Source: Telluria aromaticivorans (lineage in GTDB: Bacteria > Pseudomonadota > Gammaproteobacteria > Burkholderiales > Burkholderiaceae_D). Taken from it: a DNA stretch of 64,000 nt. The notes below the pieces were generated by a model. That model was not told where the DNA came from, did no database searches, and was given only the letters and a program-made list of their open reading frames with translations. The stretch covers positions 62,001-126,000 of the forward strand of contig NZ_JABAIV010000005.1 of the NCBI RefSeq assembly GCF_013003915.1, in the 5' to 3' direction. A program made the position numbers and the translations under genes. Positions within the stretch are counted from its first letter, which is position 1. Each line of letters opens with the position of its first letter. This document shows positions 1 through 11,843 of this stretch, piece by piece.

Positions 1-455
1 CGCTGATGAACGCGTTCGGGGTCGAAAAGAAGGCCGCTCCCGCCGAGCAGGGCAAGGGCCGCGGCGGCAAGCCGCAGGCCGGCCCCCGAGGCGACGAAGC
101 CCGCCGCAGCGACGGCAACCGCATCGACCGCGCCGACGCCAACCGCAACGTCGACCCTTACGGCCCGCAGGCAGCCCGCGTCGGTTCCGGCCGTCCGGCC
201 GCGCCTGGCGTGGCCCCTGGTGGCCGGGGCCAGGGCGGCCGTCCGCAAGGCGGTGGCCAGGGCGGCGCCAAGGGTGCTGGCGGCAAGCCGGGCAGCTTCG
301 GTGCTGCCCAGCAGCGCGGCAGCAGCCGTCCGAAGCAGCCGGATCCGTTGCAGACCACCTTCGGCTTTGCCGGCACCGGTGGCGGTGGCCGTCGCGGTGG
401 CCAGGGTCCGCGCGGCTCCGAGCACGGCATGCCGCGCCGCGGCAAGCGCGGCTGA
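1..455 (+). CDS. rluB: C-terminal tail of 23S rRNA pseudouridine synthase RluB (partial)
   Basis: The gene begins before the window; the open frame runs from base 3 and ends at TGA 453-455. Visible are a few residues (LMNAFGVEKK) that fit the last conserved stretch of RluB, followed by about 130 residues rich in Gly, Arg, Gln and Ala. Such basic low-complexity tails are usual in beta- and gammaproteobacterial RluB. RluB makes a pseudouridine in helix 80 of 23S rRNA, but none of its catalytic domain is in view. The call rests on the tail and on position directly before rimP-nusA-infB, the usual order in Burkholderiales. It could instead be another RNA-binding protein with a basic tail. Confidence 0.6.
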   Translation, partial: LMNAFGVEKKAAPAEQGKGRGGKPQAGPRGDEARRSDGNRIDRADANRNVDPYGPQAARVGSGRPAAPGVAPGGRGQGGRPQGGGQGGAKGAGGKPGSFGAAQQRGSSRPKQPDPLQTTFGFAGTGGGGRRGGQGPRGSEHGMPRRGKRG

Positions 456-605
456 TGCAGGAGTAATGTCCTGGTGACGAAATATGGTTCGCGTCGCCGG
501 GCATATGATTTCGCAATGCCGTAGAATGCGACGCAGGCCCCGATGTGGTCACCCTGCCAACTGTTGCTTTTTGCTCTATTCTGCTAGTCACTGCTACCCG
601 GGTGA

Positions 606-634
606 TTGCGGGAGGAGCAGTAAAGCTGTATAAT
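606..634 (+). promoter_or_regulatory. Candidate sigma-70 promoter of the rimP-nusA-infB operon
   Basis: A perfect TATAAT lies at 629-634, with TTGCGG at 606-611 giving a 17-base spacer. Transcription would start near 641, leaving a leader of about 140 bases before rimP. The leader holds the hairpin/T-run at 712-736. Seen: the two hexamers and spacing. Inferred: that this is the operon promoter. Confidence 0.55.
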
Positions 635-711
635 TTGCAGCCTAATCAAAGTTCTTCCCATTATTTTTTGGTGCAAGTGCTTTCATCTGGTTGGGTTGCA
701 AATACAAAAAG

Positions 712-736
712 ATGGGCAGATGCCCATTTTTTTTTT
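712..736 (+). terminator. Intrinsic terminator or attenuator in the rimP leader
   Basis: ATGGGC (712-717) and GCCCAT (722-727) form a 6-bp stem around AGAT, followed without a break by a T-run to 736. It sits between the candidate promoter and the rimP start, 45 bases before the GTG. A terminator placed inside a leader suggests attenuation of the rimP operon; a premature-terminator leader has been described before rimP in other proteobacteria. It could instead end a short upstream transcript. Confidence 0.6.
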
Positions 737-780
737 GGAAAATCGTTTGGTAAATCGTTTTAACGCCCTGGAGAAGTGCC

Positions 781-2831
<2,051 letters not shown>

Positions 2832-2877
2832 TTTGCAAATCTTTATCATCTCCGCGACACATAGAAAAGAGGACTGA

Positions 2878-5712
2878 ATGGCGAGTAACAACGTAGCCCA
2901 ATTTGCCACCGAACTGAAGATGCCTGCAGACCTGCTGCTGACGCAGCTGCGCTCGGCCGGCGTCGAAAAAAGTTCGACGTCAGATCCCTTGTCAAAGGAT
3001 GATAAGGACAAGCTGCTGAACCACCTGCGCCGTACCCACGGCGCGGCGGAACCGACGGAAAAGAAAAAGATCACGGTAACCCGCAAGGAAACGACCGAGA
3101 TCAAGCAGGCCGACTCCAGCGGTAAATCGCGCACCATCCAGGTGGAAGTACGCAAGAAGCGCACCTTCGTGCAGCGCGACGACCCTGCGCCGGCACCGAA
3201 GGTGGAAGCCGAGCCGGTGATCGACGCTGCCGAACTGGCACGCCGCGAAGAAGACGCGCGCCGCCAGAACGAGCTGATCGCCCGCCAGGAAGCCGACCTG
3301 CGTGAAAAGCAGGACCGCCTGGCCAAGCTGGAAGCCGAAGAAGCCGCCCAGGCCAAGGCAGCCGAGGAGCAGTCGAAACGCGAAGCGGCCGAACAGGCCA
3401 AGCGCGACGCTGCTGCCAAGACTGCTGCGACCGCCGCTGCCGCCGCCAGTGCCGCAACCGGCGCTGCCGACGAGAAGGCCCAGGCTGCTGCTCTGGAAGC
3501 CAAGAAGCGCTCGGAAGAAGCCACCCGTGAAGCCGCCGAACGTGCCGCCGCTACCGAGAAGGCCCGCAAGGCCGTGGCCGACGAAGTCGCCCAGATCAAG
3601 CTCATGATGAGCCAGCCGCGCCGCGTCATCAAGGCGCCGGAACCGGTTGCCAAGCCGGCCGCGCCTGCCGCACCAGTCGGTACGCTGCACAAGCCTGCGA
3701 CCGGCGACAAGAAGCCGGGCGACGTCAAGAAGGCAGACGACAAGAAGCCGGGCGACAAGAAGTCGATCAAGTCGGCCAATGTGTCCTCGACCTGGTCGGA
3801 CGACGCCAAGAAGCGTGGCGCACCGAGCGGCCCGAAAGGCCGTGGCGCACCTGCGAGCACCGGCCGTGACGGCTGGCGCAGCGGTGGCCGTAGTGGTGGC
3901 CGCCGTTCGCATGGCGACGACCGCGAAACCAATTTCCAGGCGCCGACCGAGGCGATCGTCAAGGACGTCCACGTGCCGGAGACCATCACCGTCGCCGAAC
4001 TGGCGCACAAGATGGCCGTCAAGGCATCGGAAGTCATCAAGCAACTGATGAAGCTGGGCCAGATGTGCACCATCAACCAGGTGCTGGACCAGGAAACCGC
4101 GATGATCCTCGTGGAAGAAATGGGCCACAAGGCATTTGCCGCTGCCGAGGACGATCCGGAAGCGCTGCTGGCCGACCAGGGCGAACACGCCGAGTTCGAA
4201 TCGACCTCGCGCGCTCCGGTCGTCACCGTCATGGGTCACGTCGACCACGGCAAGACCTCGCTGCTGGATTACATCCGCCGTGCCAAGGTGGCATCGGGCG
4301 AAGCCGGCGGCATTACCCAGCACATCGGTGCATACCACGTGGACACCCCGCGCGGCATGATCACCTTCCTGGATACCCCGGGCCACGAGGCGTTCACCGC
4401 GATGCGTGCCCGCGGCGCCAAGGCAACCGACATCGTCATCCTGGTGGTGGCGGCGGACGACGGCGTGATGCCGCAAACGAAAGAAGCAATTGCTCACGCA
4501 AAAGCTGCTGGCGTTCCACTGGTGGTGGCGATCAACAAGATCGACAAGCCTGGTGCGAATACCGACCGCGTGACGCAGGAACTGGTCACCGAAGGCGTGG
4601 TGCCGGAAGAATACGGTGGCGAATCGCCATTCGTGCCGGTGTCGGCCAAGATGGGTACCGGTATCGACGACCTGCTGGAGCAAGTCCTGCTGCAGGCCGA
4701 AGTGCTGGAACTGAAGGCGCCGACCGAAGCACCGGCCCGTGGCCTGGTGGTCGAAGCCCGCCTCGACAAGGGCAAGGGCCCGGTCGCGACGATCCTGGTG
4801 CAGTCGGGTACCCTCAAGCGCGGCGACGTCGTGCTGGCAGGTTCCTCGTTCGGCCGCGTTCGTGCAATGCTCGACGAAAACGGCAAGCCGGTCACCACCG
4901 CGGGTCCATCGATCCCGGTCGAGATCCAGGGCCTGACCGAAGTGCCGAGCGCCGGTGAAGAAGTGATGGTCATGGCCGACGAGCGCAAGGCGCGTGAAAT
5001 CGCCCTGTTCCGTCAAGGTAAGTTCCGCGACGTCAAGCTGGCGAAGCAGCAGGCCGCCAAGCTGGAGAACATGTTCGACCAGATGGCCGAAGGCGAAGTC
5101 AAGAACCTGCCGCTCATCGTCAAGACCGATGTGCAGGGTTCGCAGGAAGCGCTGGTCGGTTCGTTGCAGAAGCTGTCGACTTCGGAAGTGCGCGTGCAGG
5201 TCGTCCATGCGGCGGTCGGCGGCATCACCGAGTCGGACGTCAACCTGGCAGTGGCCTCGAAGGCAGTCATCATCGGCTTCAACGCCCGTGCCGACAACCA
5301 GGCACGCAAGCTGGCCGAAGCCAACGGTGTCGACATCCGTTACTACAGCATCATTTACGATGCGATCGACGAGATCAAGACCGCACTGTCGGGCATGCTG
5401 GCTCCGGAAAAGCGCGAGACCATCACCGGCCAGGTCGAGATTCGCCAGGTCATCCTGGTCTCGAAAGTCGGCGCGATCGCGGGTTGCCTGGTCACGGATG
5501 GCGTGGTCAAGCGTTCGTCGTCGGTACGCCTGCTGCGCAACAACCTGGTCGTGTGGACCGGCGAGATCGACTCGCTCAAGCGCTTCAAGGACGATGCGAA
5601 AGAAGTCCGTGCCGGCCTGGAATGCGGCCTGTCGCTGAAGAACATGAACGATATCGTGGTCGGCGACGTCCTCGAAGTGTTCGAAGTCACCGAAGTGGCG
5701 CGTACGCTGTAA
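2878..5712 (+). CDS. infB: Translation initiation factor IF-2
   Basis: IF-2 is the GTPase that brings fMet-tRNA to the 30S subunit and promotes 50S joining. The 944 residues start with an IF2 N1 domain (1 to about 50). A long charged Ala/Lys/Glu linker follows (about 95-300), then a Gly/Arg-rich stretch near 330-345, and a second N domain near 360-420. The G domain carries GHVDHGKTS near 454, [15 protein letters not shown] and SAKMG. Domains II, III and IV (fMet-tRNA binding) complete it. The start has GAGGACTG just upstream. A hairpin with a T-rich tail follows the stop. Length is typical for betaproteobacteria with a long linker. Confidence 0.97.
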   Translation: MASNNVAQFATELKMPADLLLTQLRSAGVEKSSTSDPLSKDDKDKLLNHLRRTHGAAEPTEKKKITVTRKETTEIKQADSSGKSRTIQVEVRKKRTFVQRDDPAPAPKVEAEPVIDAAELARREEDARRQNELIARQEADLREKQDRLAKLEAEEAAQAKAAEEQSKREAAEQAKRDAAAKTAATAAAAASAATGAADEKAQAAALEAKKRSEEATREAAERAAATEKARKAVADEVAQIKLMMSQPRRVIKAPEPVAKPAAPAAPVGTLHKPATGDKKPGDVKKADDKKPGDKKSIKSANVSSTWSDDAKKRGAPSGPKGRGAPASTGRDGWRSGGRSGGRRSHGDDRETNFQAPTEAIVKDVHVPETITVAELAHKMAVKASEVIKQLMKLGQMCTINQVLDQETAMILVEEMGHKAFAAAEDDPEALLADQGEHAEFESTSRAPVVTVMGHVDHGKTSLLDYIRRAKVASGEAGGITQHIGAYHVDTPRGMITFLDTPGHEAFTAMRARGAKATDIVILVVAADDGVMPQTKEAIAHAKAAGVPLVVAINKIDKPGANTDRVTQELVTEGVVPEEYGGESPFVPVSAKMGTGIDDLLEQVLLQAEVLELKAPTEAPARGLVVEARLDKGKGPVATILVQSGTLKRGDVVLAGSSFGRVRAMLDENGKPVTTAGPSIPVEIQGLTEVPSAGEEVMVMADERKAREIALFRQGKFRDVKLAKQQAAKLENMFDQMAEGEVKNLPLIVKTDVQGSQEALVGSLQKLSTSEVRVQVVHAAVGGITESDVNLAVASKAVIIGFNARADNQARKLAEANGVDIRYYSIIYDAIDEIKTALSGMLAPEKRETITGQVEIRQVILVSKVGAIAGCLVTDGVVKRSSSVRLLRNNLVVWTGEIDSLKRFKDDAKEVRAGLECGLSLKNMNDIVVGDVLEVFEVTEVARTL

Positions 5713-5735
5713 TTCACGCACTTGGCGTAACATGG

Positions 5736-5786
5736 GGGCCAGGACGCTTCGCGGCGATGCCGCGCAGGGGCCTGGCCCTTGTTTTA
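5736..5786 (+). terminator. Probable terminator after infB
   Basis: GGGCCAGG (5736-5743) pairs with CCTGGCCC (5771-5778) around a GC-rich loop that can itself fold (GCGGCGATGCCGC). TTGTTTTA follows. It is 24 bases past the infB stop. Confidence 0.55.
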
Positions 5787-5839
5787 TTCAAAGGCCGACC
5801 AGCCCGCGCGAGCGTGCCAAAGGCCCGCTAGCTTATAGA

Positions 5840-5968
5840 CCGTCGTACCGGCGAAGGCCGGTACCCAATTTCGTTCCGCCGCCGCTATATTCAAGCGCAG
5901 CCCTAAGGCACCGAAAATTGGAGAGAACAATGCCAGTGGCATTGTTCTCGCCTGCGCCGGGATGACGG
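5840..5968. repeat. Palindromic intergenic element between infB and rbfA
   Basis: A 129-base imperfect palindrome. Its ends, CCGTCGTACCGGCG (5840-5853) and CGCCGGGATGACGG (5955-5968), pair at 12 of 14 positions. CCCAATTT and AAATTGG pair further in. A perfect 12-bp hairpin (5923-5934 with 5938-5949, loop AGT) lies near the right end. The TACCGGCGAAGGCCGGTACCC segment resembles the Pro-rich REP sequences common in proteobacterial intergenic DNA. No reading frame of note lies in 5713-6043 apart from this element and the infB terminator. Confidence 0.6.
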
Positions 5969-6043
5969 TGCTTGGTGCAGTGGCCTAAAAAGCGTCATCA
6001 CACCATCACCGCTTAAACACAAGAACAACACAGGCAGTAAATC

Positions 6044-6523
6044 ATGGCAAAACATAGTAAAAGCATCCCCCAGCGCGGCCTGCGCGTCGCCGACCAGATC
6101 CAGAAAGACCTGTCGGAACTGATCGCCTACGAACTCAAGGACCCGCGCATCGGCATGGTCACGATCAGCGAAGTGCAGCTGACCCCGGACTACGCCCACG
6201 CCAAGGTTTTCTTCACCCTGCTGAAAGACAGCAAGGAAGAAATCAAGATGACCCTCGAGGGCCTGTCGCGATCGGCCGGCTACCTGCGAAACCTGCTCGG
6301 CAAGCGCCTGCACATCCACACGCTGCCCGCCTTGCACTTCGTGCACGACACCTCGACCACCCGCGGCCTCGCGATGTCGGCGCTGATCGACCAGGCCAAT
6401 GCGGTGCGCGCCGCCGACGCCGAGCCGGATGCGGCGCCCGCTACGGTTCCCGATGCCGCGTCGGATACCGCGTCGGATACCGCGTCGGATACCGCGCCAG
6501 ATACGAAGCCAGAATCCGAGTGA
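6044..6523 (+). CDS. rbfA: 30S ribosome-binding factor RbfA
   Basis: RbfA is a cold-shock-linked assembly factor that binds the 30S neck and helps 16S rRNA 5'-end maturation. Residues 1 to about 120 form the KH-like fold: [17 protein letters not shown], the DPRIG motif with [19 protein letters not shown], and the C-terminal LHFVHDTS. The last 35 or so residues are a low-complexity acidic tail with repeated ASDT units that is not part of the family core (total 159; E. coli has 133). The stop overlaps the truB GTG start, so rbfA and truB are coupled, as in most proteobacteria. Confidence 0.95.
   Translation: MAKHSKSIPQRGLRVADQIQKDLSELIAYELKDPRIGMVTISEVQLTPDYAHAKVFFTLLKDSKEEIKMTLEGLSRSAGYLRNLLGKRLHIHTLPALHFVHDTSTTRGLAMSALIDQANAVRAADAEPDAAPATVPDAASDTASDTASDTAPDTKPESE
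6458..6505 (+). repeat. 12-base tandem repeat encoding the RbfA tail
   Basis: GCGTCGGATACC occurs three times without change (6458-6469, 6470-6481, 6482-6493) and once in degenerate form (GCGCCAGATACG, 6494-6505). It encodes (ASDT)3-APDT. Because the unit is a multiple of three, copy-number change would not break the frame. Confidence 0.8.
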
Positions 6524-7440
6524 GCGCGCGTCCTGCCAAAAAGCCGCGCGATCTTGTCGACGGCGTCCTGCTGCTGGATAAGCCGGTCGGCCTGTCGTCC
6601 AACGACGCGCTGATCAAGGCCAAGCGTGTCTTCAACGCCAAGAAGGCCGGCCACACCGGCACCCTCGACCCGTTCGCCACCGGTCTGCTGCCGCTGTGCT
6701 TTGGCGAGGCGACCAAGTTCTCGCAAGACCTGCTGGAATCCGACAAGAGCTACGAAGCGACCGTCCATCTCGGGATCATGACCACCACCGGCGACACCGA
6801 GGGCGAAGTGATCGAGCAGCGCGAGGTCGAGGTGACGGTCGAACAGATCGAAGCCGTGCTGGCGCGCTTCCGCGGCCCCATCCTGCAGGTGCCGCCGATG
6901 TATTCGGCGCTCAAGCGCGACGGCAAGGCCTTGTACGAATACGCGCGCGAAGGCATCACCCTTGAGCGCGACGCGCGCCCGGTGACCATCCACGGCTTGT
7001 CGCTGGTGGAATTCGACGCGCCTTTCCTGAAGATCCGCGTCACCTGCAGCAAGGGCACCTATGTGCGCGTGCTGGGCGAGGACATCGGCGCGGCGCTCGG
7101 CTGCGGCGCCCACCTGAATGCGCTGCGCCGCACCGGAGTCGGCGCGCTGACGATGGCGGGCATGGTGACGCTGGACGAGCTGCTGGCCCATCCGGACCCG
7201 TTGTCGCTGCTCAGTCCCGTCGATGCGCTGCTGTCGACCTTCCCGTCGATCGAGCTGACGGCCGAGCTGGCGAAGCGCTTCCTGCAGGGGCAGCGGCTGG
7301 CGCTCGGCAAGGAAGAAGTGGCCGTGCCGACGGAGCAGGGCAGGGTGCGCGTGTATCACGACGGCCGCCTGCTCGGCACCGCCCAGCTGGGGGAGTATTC
7401 GATCCTGGCCCCGGAGCGGCTGATATCCACCGTCTCGTAG
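6520..7440 (+). CDS. truB: tRNA pseudouridine(55) synthase TruB
   Basis: TruB makes pseudouridine 55 in the T-loop of nearly all tRNAs. The 306 residues show motif II with the catalytic Asp ([15 protein letters not shown], near residues 45-59), the [19 protein letters not shown] segment, and the [15 protein letters not shown] motif. The C-terminal extension (from about 250) resembles the short PUA-like region of bacterial TruB. The GTG start at 6520 overlaps the rbfA stop. The stop codon TAG lies inside the left end of the intergenic repeat at 7437, so the last codons may have been set by that element. Confidence 0.95.
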   Translation: MSARPAKKPRDLVDGVLLLDKPVGLSSNDALIKAKRVFNAKKAGHTGTLDPFATGLLPLCFGEATKFSQDLLESDKSYEATVHLGIMTTTGDTEGEVIEQREVEVTVEQIEAVLARFRGPILQVPPMYSALKRDGKALYEYAREGITLERDARPVTIHGLSLVEFDAPFLKIRVTCSKGTYVRVLGEDIGAALGCGAHLNALRRTGVGALTMAGMVTLDELLAHPDPLSLLSPVDALLSTFPSIELTAELAKRFLQGQRLALGKEEVAVPTEQGRVRVYHDGRLLGTAQLGEYSILAPERLISTVS

Positions 7441-7606
7441 GGTGGTGCGGCTCCACCCGGGAGTGGATCGGCCTGAAGTTTCAACGCCGCCCACGCGTTC
7501 AACCCGTGCAAGAAAGCCCGCGCCACAATTCATCCGTGATTTGAACGCGTGGACGGCCCATGGGACGCGAATGATTCCCAGGCTTGGGTGTAGCCGCCCA
7601 CCCTAC
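7437..7606. repeat. Palindromic intergenic element A (CCACCCTAC family)
   Basis: The outer ends GTAGGGTGGTGCGGCT (from 7437) and AGCCGCCCACCCTAC (to 7606) pair almost perfectly, with one extra base. Inner arms CGCCCACGCGTTCAA (about 7488-7502) and TTGAACGCGTGGACG (about 7541-7555) pair at 14 of 15 positions. The outer ends are shared with the elements at 9731-9840 and 59896-60033. No coding sequence is supported in 7441-7823 beyond this element and the typA leader. Confidence 0.65.
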
Positions 7607-7693
7607 GGTCATCGGCAGGTCATGCGCTGCCGCCAAAATACGCTATCAAGCCCGGCAAGCCACTGAAATTCCTGCGCTTTCCCCCGAGCCCGC

Positions 7694-7721
7694 TCGGACG
7701 GGCAGATATACGTGCTATACT
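7694..7721 (+). promoter_or_regulatory. Possible typA promoter
   Basis: TATACT at 7716-7721 is a good -10 hexamer. The best -35 at 16 bases (TCGGAC, 7694-7699) is poor. This would give a leader of about 95 bases. The typA start itself has no clear Shine-Dalgarno sequence. Confidence 0.35.
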
Positions 7722-7823
7722 AGTCGGTTCCAGTAATCTGCAACACCGTATTCGCAGCACCCCAGTAACAGTCGTCAGCAGCACTCGTACACTTTCGTAC
7801 AACACGCAACTTCTCGAAAATTC

Positions 7824-9656
<1,833 letters not shown>

Positions 9657-9678
9657 TTCCTTTGATGGTTGAATGAAA

Positions 9679-9705
9679 AACCCGCTGCTTGCAGCGGGTT
9701 TTTTT
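9679..9705 (+). terminator. typA terminator
   Basis: AACCCGCTGC and GCAGCGGGTT form a perfect 10-bp stem with a TT turn (9679-9700), followed by TTTTT. It lies 23 bases past the typA stop. Confidence 0.9.
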
Positions 9706-9730
9706 ATGGGCGTTCGAGCCGTCGAGAATC

Positions 9731-9840
9731 GTAGAGTGGGCAAGTTCCTTGCCCACGCGGTGATAGTTGGTGGCAAGATCATCGAGCCCGAGAGCGGAGC
9801 CGATAACAATCACCGCGTGGGCAGAATCTGCCCACCCTAC
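9731..9840. repeat. Palindromic intergenic element B (CCACCCTAC family)
   Basis: The outer ends GTAGAGTGGGCA (9731-9742) and TGCCCACCCTAC (9829-9840) pair at 11 of 12 positions. The inner arms GCCCACGCGGTGAT (9751-9764) and ATCACCGCGTGGGC (9809-9822) pair perfectly. The same inner arms, and the CCGATAAC just before the right arm, recur in element C at 59896-60033. It sits between convergent genes. Confidence 0.75.
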
Positions 9841-9871
9841 GAGGCGCGACAACGCGACCTTTACTAATAAA

Positions 9872-9893
9872 AAAAGCTCCCGAAGGAGCTTTT
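9872..9893 (-). terminator. Terminator of the flgB-flgL operon
   Basis: AAAAGCTCC and GGAGCTTTT form a 9-bp stem around CGAA. Read on the minus strand it is followed by a run of Ts, so it ends the flg transcript 19 bases after its last gene. Confidence 0.8.
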
Positions 9894-9912
9894 CTATCGA
9901 ACAGAAGCAGGT

Positions 9913-10914
9913 TTAACGCAGCCCGAGCAGCGCCTGCACCCGCTCCCGGCTCACCCCCACCAGCGCCGACGTAATCGCCAGCAGCGACTGGTAATCATGC
10001 CCCGCTGCAGTCGCGGTGAAGTCCTGCGAAATGATCGCCAGCTCCGCCTCCGGAATCGCCGGCTGGGGCGTGCGTGCCATGGCGGCGCTGAGGGCCGCGC
10101 TGGCGGCGTCCTGCGAGCGGCGCACGCGGCCGAGTGCGGCCATCACGTCGCGCAGGCTCTGGCGCAGGGCGTCGGGGTTGCCGATCTTCCATTGTTCAGG
10201 TGCGATGACCGCAGGTTCTTCCGCCGTATCCACGCGGCCGCGGCCGGAGATGGCGATCGCATCCTTGATGCCGTCCCATTCCGATTCCGGTGCGCCGAAC
10301 AACAGCTGCTGCTGGTTGTCGAGCGAGACGCGGACCTTCACCGGCGACAGGGTACGGTCGAGGCGGGCGGCGATTTCCTGGGGCGTCATGCCTTCGTCGA
10401 TGGTGGCGGTCAGCTGCGGGCCGCCGGAACTGCCGACCGAAAATGCATAGGTCTGCGGGCCGCTGGACTGCAACGCGGTCATGTCGAAGCCGCGGATGCG
10501 GAAACGGGTGGTGGCCGCCTGGCCGTCCTTGAAGTCGAGCTGTGCATCGACGCCGCCACCGCTCTTCTTTGCACGCGTCTGCAGCACGCTGGCGAGCTGC
10601 TGGGCGCGCATCTCGATCTGGCGCGCCGGGTCGCTCCGACCGGAGATCTTGGAGCTCAGGTCGGCTTTCAGGGCTTCGAGCTGGGCCGCGACGCGTTCCA
10701 GGTAGTCGACCGCCTGTTGCGCGCGGGCGACGTCGCCTTGCAGCCGGGTATCCCACTTGATGCCGCGCTGGAGCGGGGCAACGGTGGCGGCGACCTGCGT
10801 GACGACGCGGCTGTCCGGATCCGCCGTACGGATCGCGGTCGCACGCGCTGCCGCGCCGGTACCGGCGGTGGTATTCGGGAGGGCCGGGTTGGCCGGGCGG
10901 AGGGCAGCTTCCAT
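9913..10914 (-). CDS. Flagellar operon protein with a flagellin IN-like segment (possible LafW-position protein)
   Basis: I do not recognise a named family for the whole 333-residue protein. It starts 6 bases after flgL and is the last gene of the flg operon. Residues about 55-115 are helical and charged, like the D0/D1 coils of axial proteins. Residues about 137-225 (from RIRGFDMTALQ to AISGRGRV) follow the flagellin hook IN pattern seen in FliD and flagellins: a beta-hairpin, a helix beginning TPQEIAARLD, then the V-V-SLDNQQQLLF strand pair. There is no signal peptide or membrane segment, so export by the flagellar apparatus is plausible. In E. coli Flag-2 this position is held by lafW, annotated as hook-associated. 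A junction or cap-accessory role is inference. Confidence 0.5.
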   Translation of the reverse strand: MEAALRPANPALPNTTAGTGAAARATAIRTADPDSRVVTQVAATVAPLQRGIKWDTRLQGDVARAQQAVDYLERVAAQLEALKADLSSKISGRSDPARQIEMRAQQLASVLQTRAKKSGGGVDAQLDFKDGQAATTRFRIRGFDMTALQSSGPQTYAFSVGSSGGPQLTATIDEGMTPQEIAARLDRTLSPVKVRVSLDNQQQLLFGAPESEWDGIKDAIAISGRGRVDTAEEPAVIAPEQWKIGNPDALRQSLRDVMAALGRVRRSQDAASAALSAAMARTPQPAIPEAELAIISQDFTATAAGHDYQSLLAITSALVGVSRERVQALLGLR

Positions 10915-10920
10915 AATTGC

Positions 10921-11832
10921 TTACAGGACCGAAAACAGGGACAAAGTGCCGATGCGGCTGTACGCTTTGTACGTGGCCTGCAGCGCGGTCGAATAGCCGT
11001 TGAGCGAGGTCGCGGCCTCGCCGACGTCGAGCGCGCCGATATCGGTAATCGCCATTCTATTCGACAGGCTGACGTTCGAGTGATTCGCGTCGAGCGTGGC
11101 CATGATGTTCTGGGCGCCGCCGAGGGTGGCGATCTTGCCGCCGACCAGGTCGAGTGCAGCGTCGAAGCCACCGAGGTTGTTTGCCAGCACCGTGCGCAGT
11201 GCCGGGTTGTTGGCGGTAATGCCCGGCGTCTTGAGCATGTCGATGCTCTCGTCGAGCTGGTTCAGCAGCTTTTCCAGGCCCTTCAGGTCCTGGTTGCCGG
11301 CCTGGGTGATGCCGTTGCCGACCACCACGTTCTGCGAATTGGTGTTGCCGACATAGGTATAGCGCGAGCCCAGCGCGGCGGCCGGGTCGTACTTGATCGG
11401 GGCGGTCGTGGTGAGCGTGCCCGAGAACACGTAGCGGCCTTCCTGGTCGATCGTGTTGGCGTTGTAGAACAGGCTTTCGCGCAGCGCTTCGAGCGGGCTG
11501 ACCATGGCCTTCAGGTCTTCCGCCGCATTGCCGCCGTCCGAAGCCCAGACCAGCAGGTCGCGGCCGTTGATCATCTCCTTCGACATATTGCTCAGGTAGC
11601 CTTCGGTCTTGGTCAGGCGGATCTTGATCGAGCCGATGTTGTCGCGGTATTGCTGCACGGTGGCTTCTTCGCGCGCCAGGCGCGCCAGGCGCACGCTGTC
11701 GACCGGGTCATCCGACGGCACCAGGATGCGCTTGTTGCTCGCCATCTGCTGGGTCAGGTGGGTGATGCGCTCCTGGTTGGTCTGGAGCGACTGGTTCATC
11801 GTCGATTGGTACTGCGAGGTAGCGATACGCAT
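10921..11832 (-). CDS. flgL: Flagellar hook-filament junction protein FlgL (HAP3)
   Basis: FlgL is the second junction protein, between FlgK and the filament. The 303 residues begin MRIATSQYQSTMNQSL with the conserved NQ..I..LTQQMASNKRI coil and the PSDDPV motif near 40-45 typical of FlgL and flagellin N termini. The C terminus (ISL-type coil, LNGYSTALQATYKAYSRI) is the matching D0 helix. It follows flgK by 11 bases and precedes the IN-segment gene by 6. Length is normal. Confidence 0.92.
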   Translation of the reverse strand: MRIATSQYQSTMNQSLQTNQERITHLTQQMASNKRILVPSDDPVDSVRLARLAREEATVQQYRDNIGSIKIRLTKTEGYLSNMSKEMINGRDLLVWASDGGNAAEDLKAMVSPLEALRESLFYNANTIDQEGRYVFSGTLTTTAPIKYDPAAALGSRYTYVGNTNSQNVVVGNGITQAGNQDLKGLEKLLNQLDESIDMLKTPGITANNPALRTVLANNLGGFDAALDLVGGKIATLGGAQNIMATLDANHSNVSLSNRMAITDIGALDVGEAATSLNGYSTALQATYKAYSRIGTLSLFSVL

Positions 11833-11843
11833 GGTGGTGTCCT

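Noticed and set aside
545..763. A 72-codon frame before rimP.
   Set aside because: It runs through the candidate promoter and the attenuator T-run (ending with Phe-Gly-Lys-Ser-Phe repeats), so it is more likely leader sequence than a gene.
2992..5733. A 913-residue minus-strand frame opposite infB.
   Set aside because: It mirrors infB codon structure and has no motif; long antisense frames are common in high-GC DNA.
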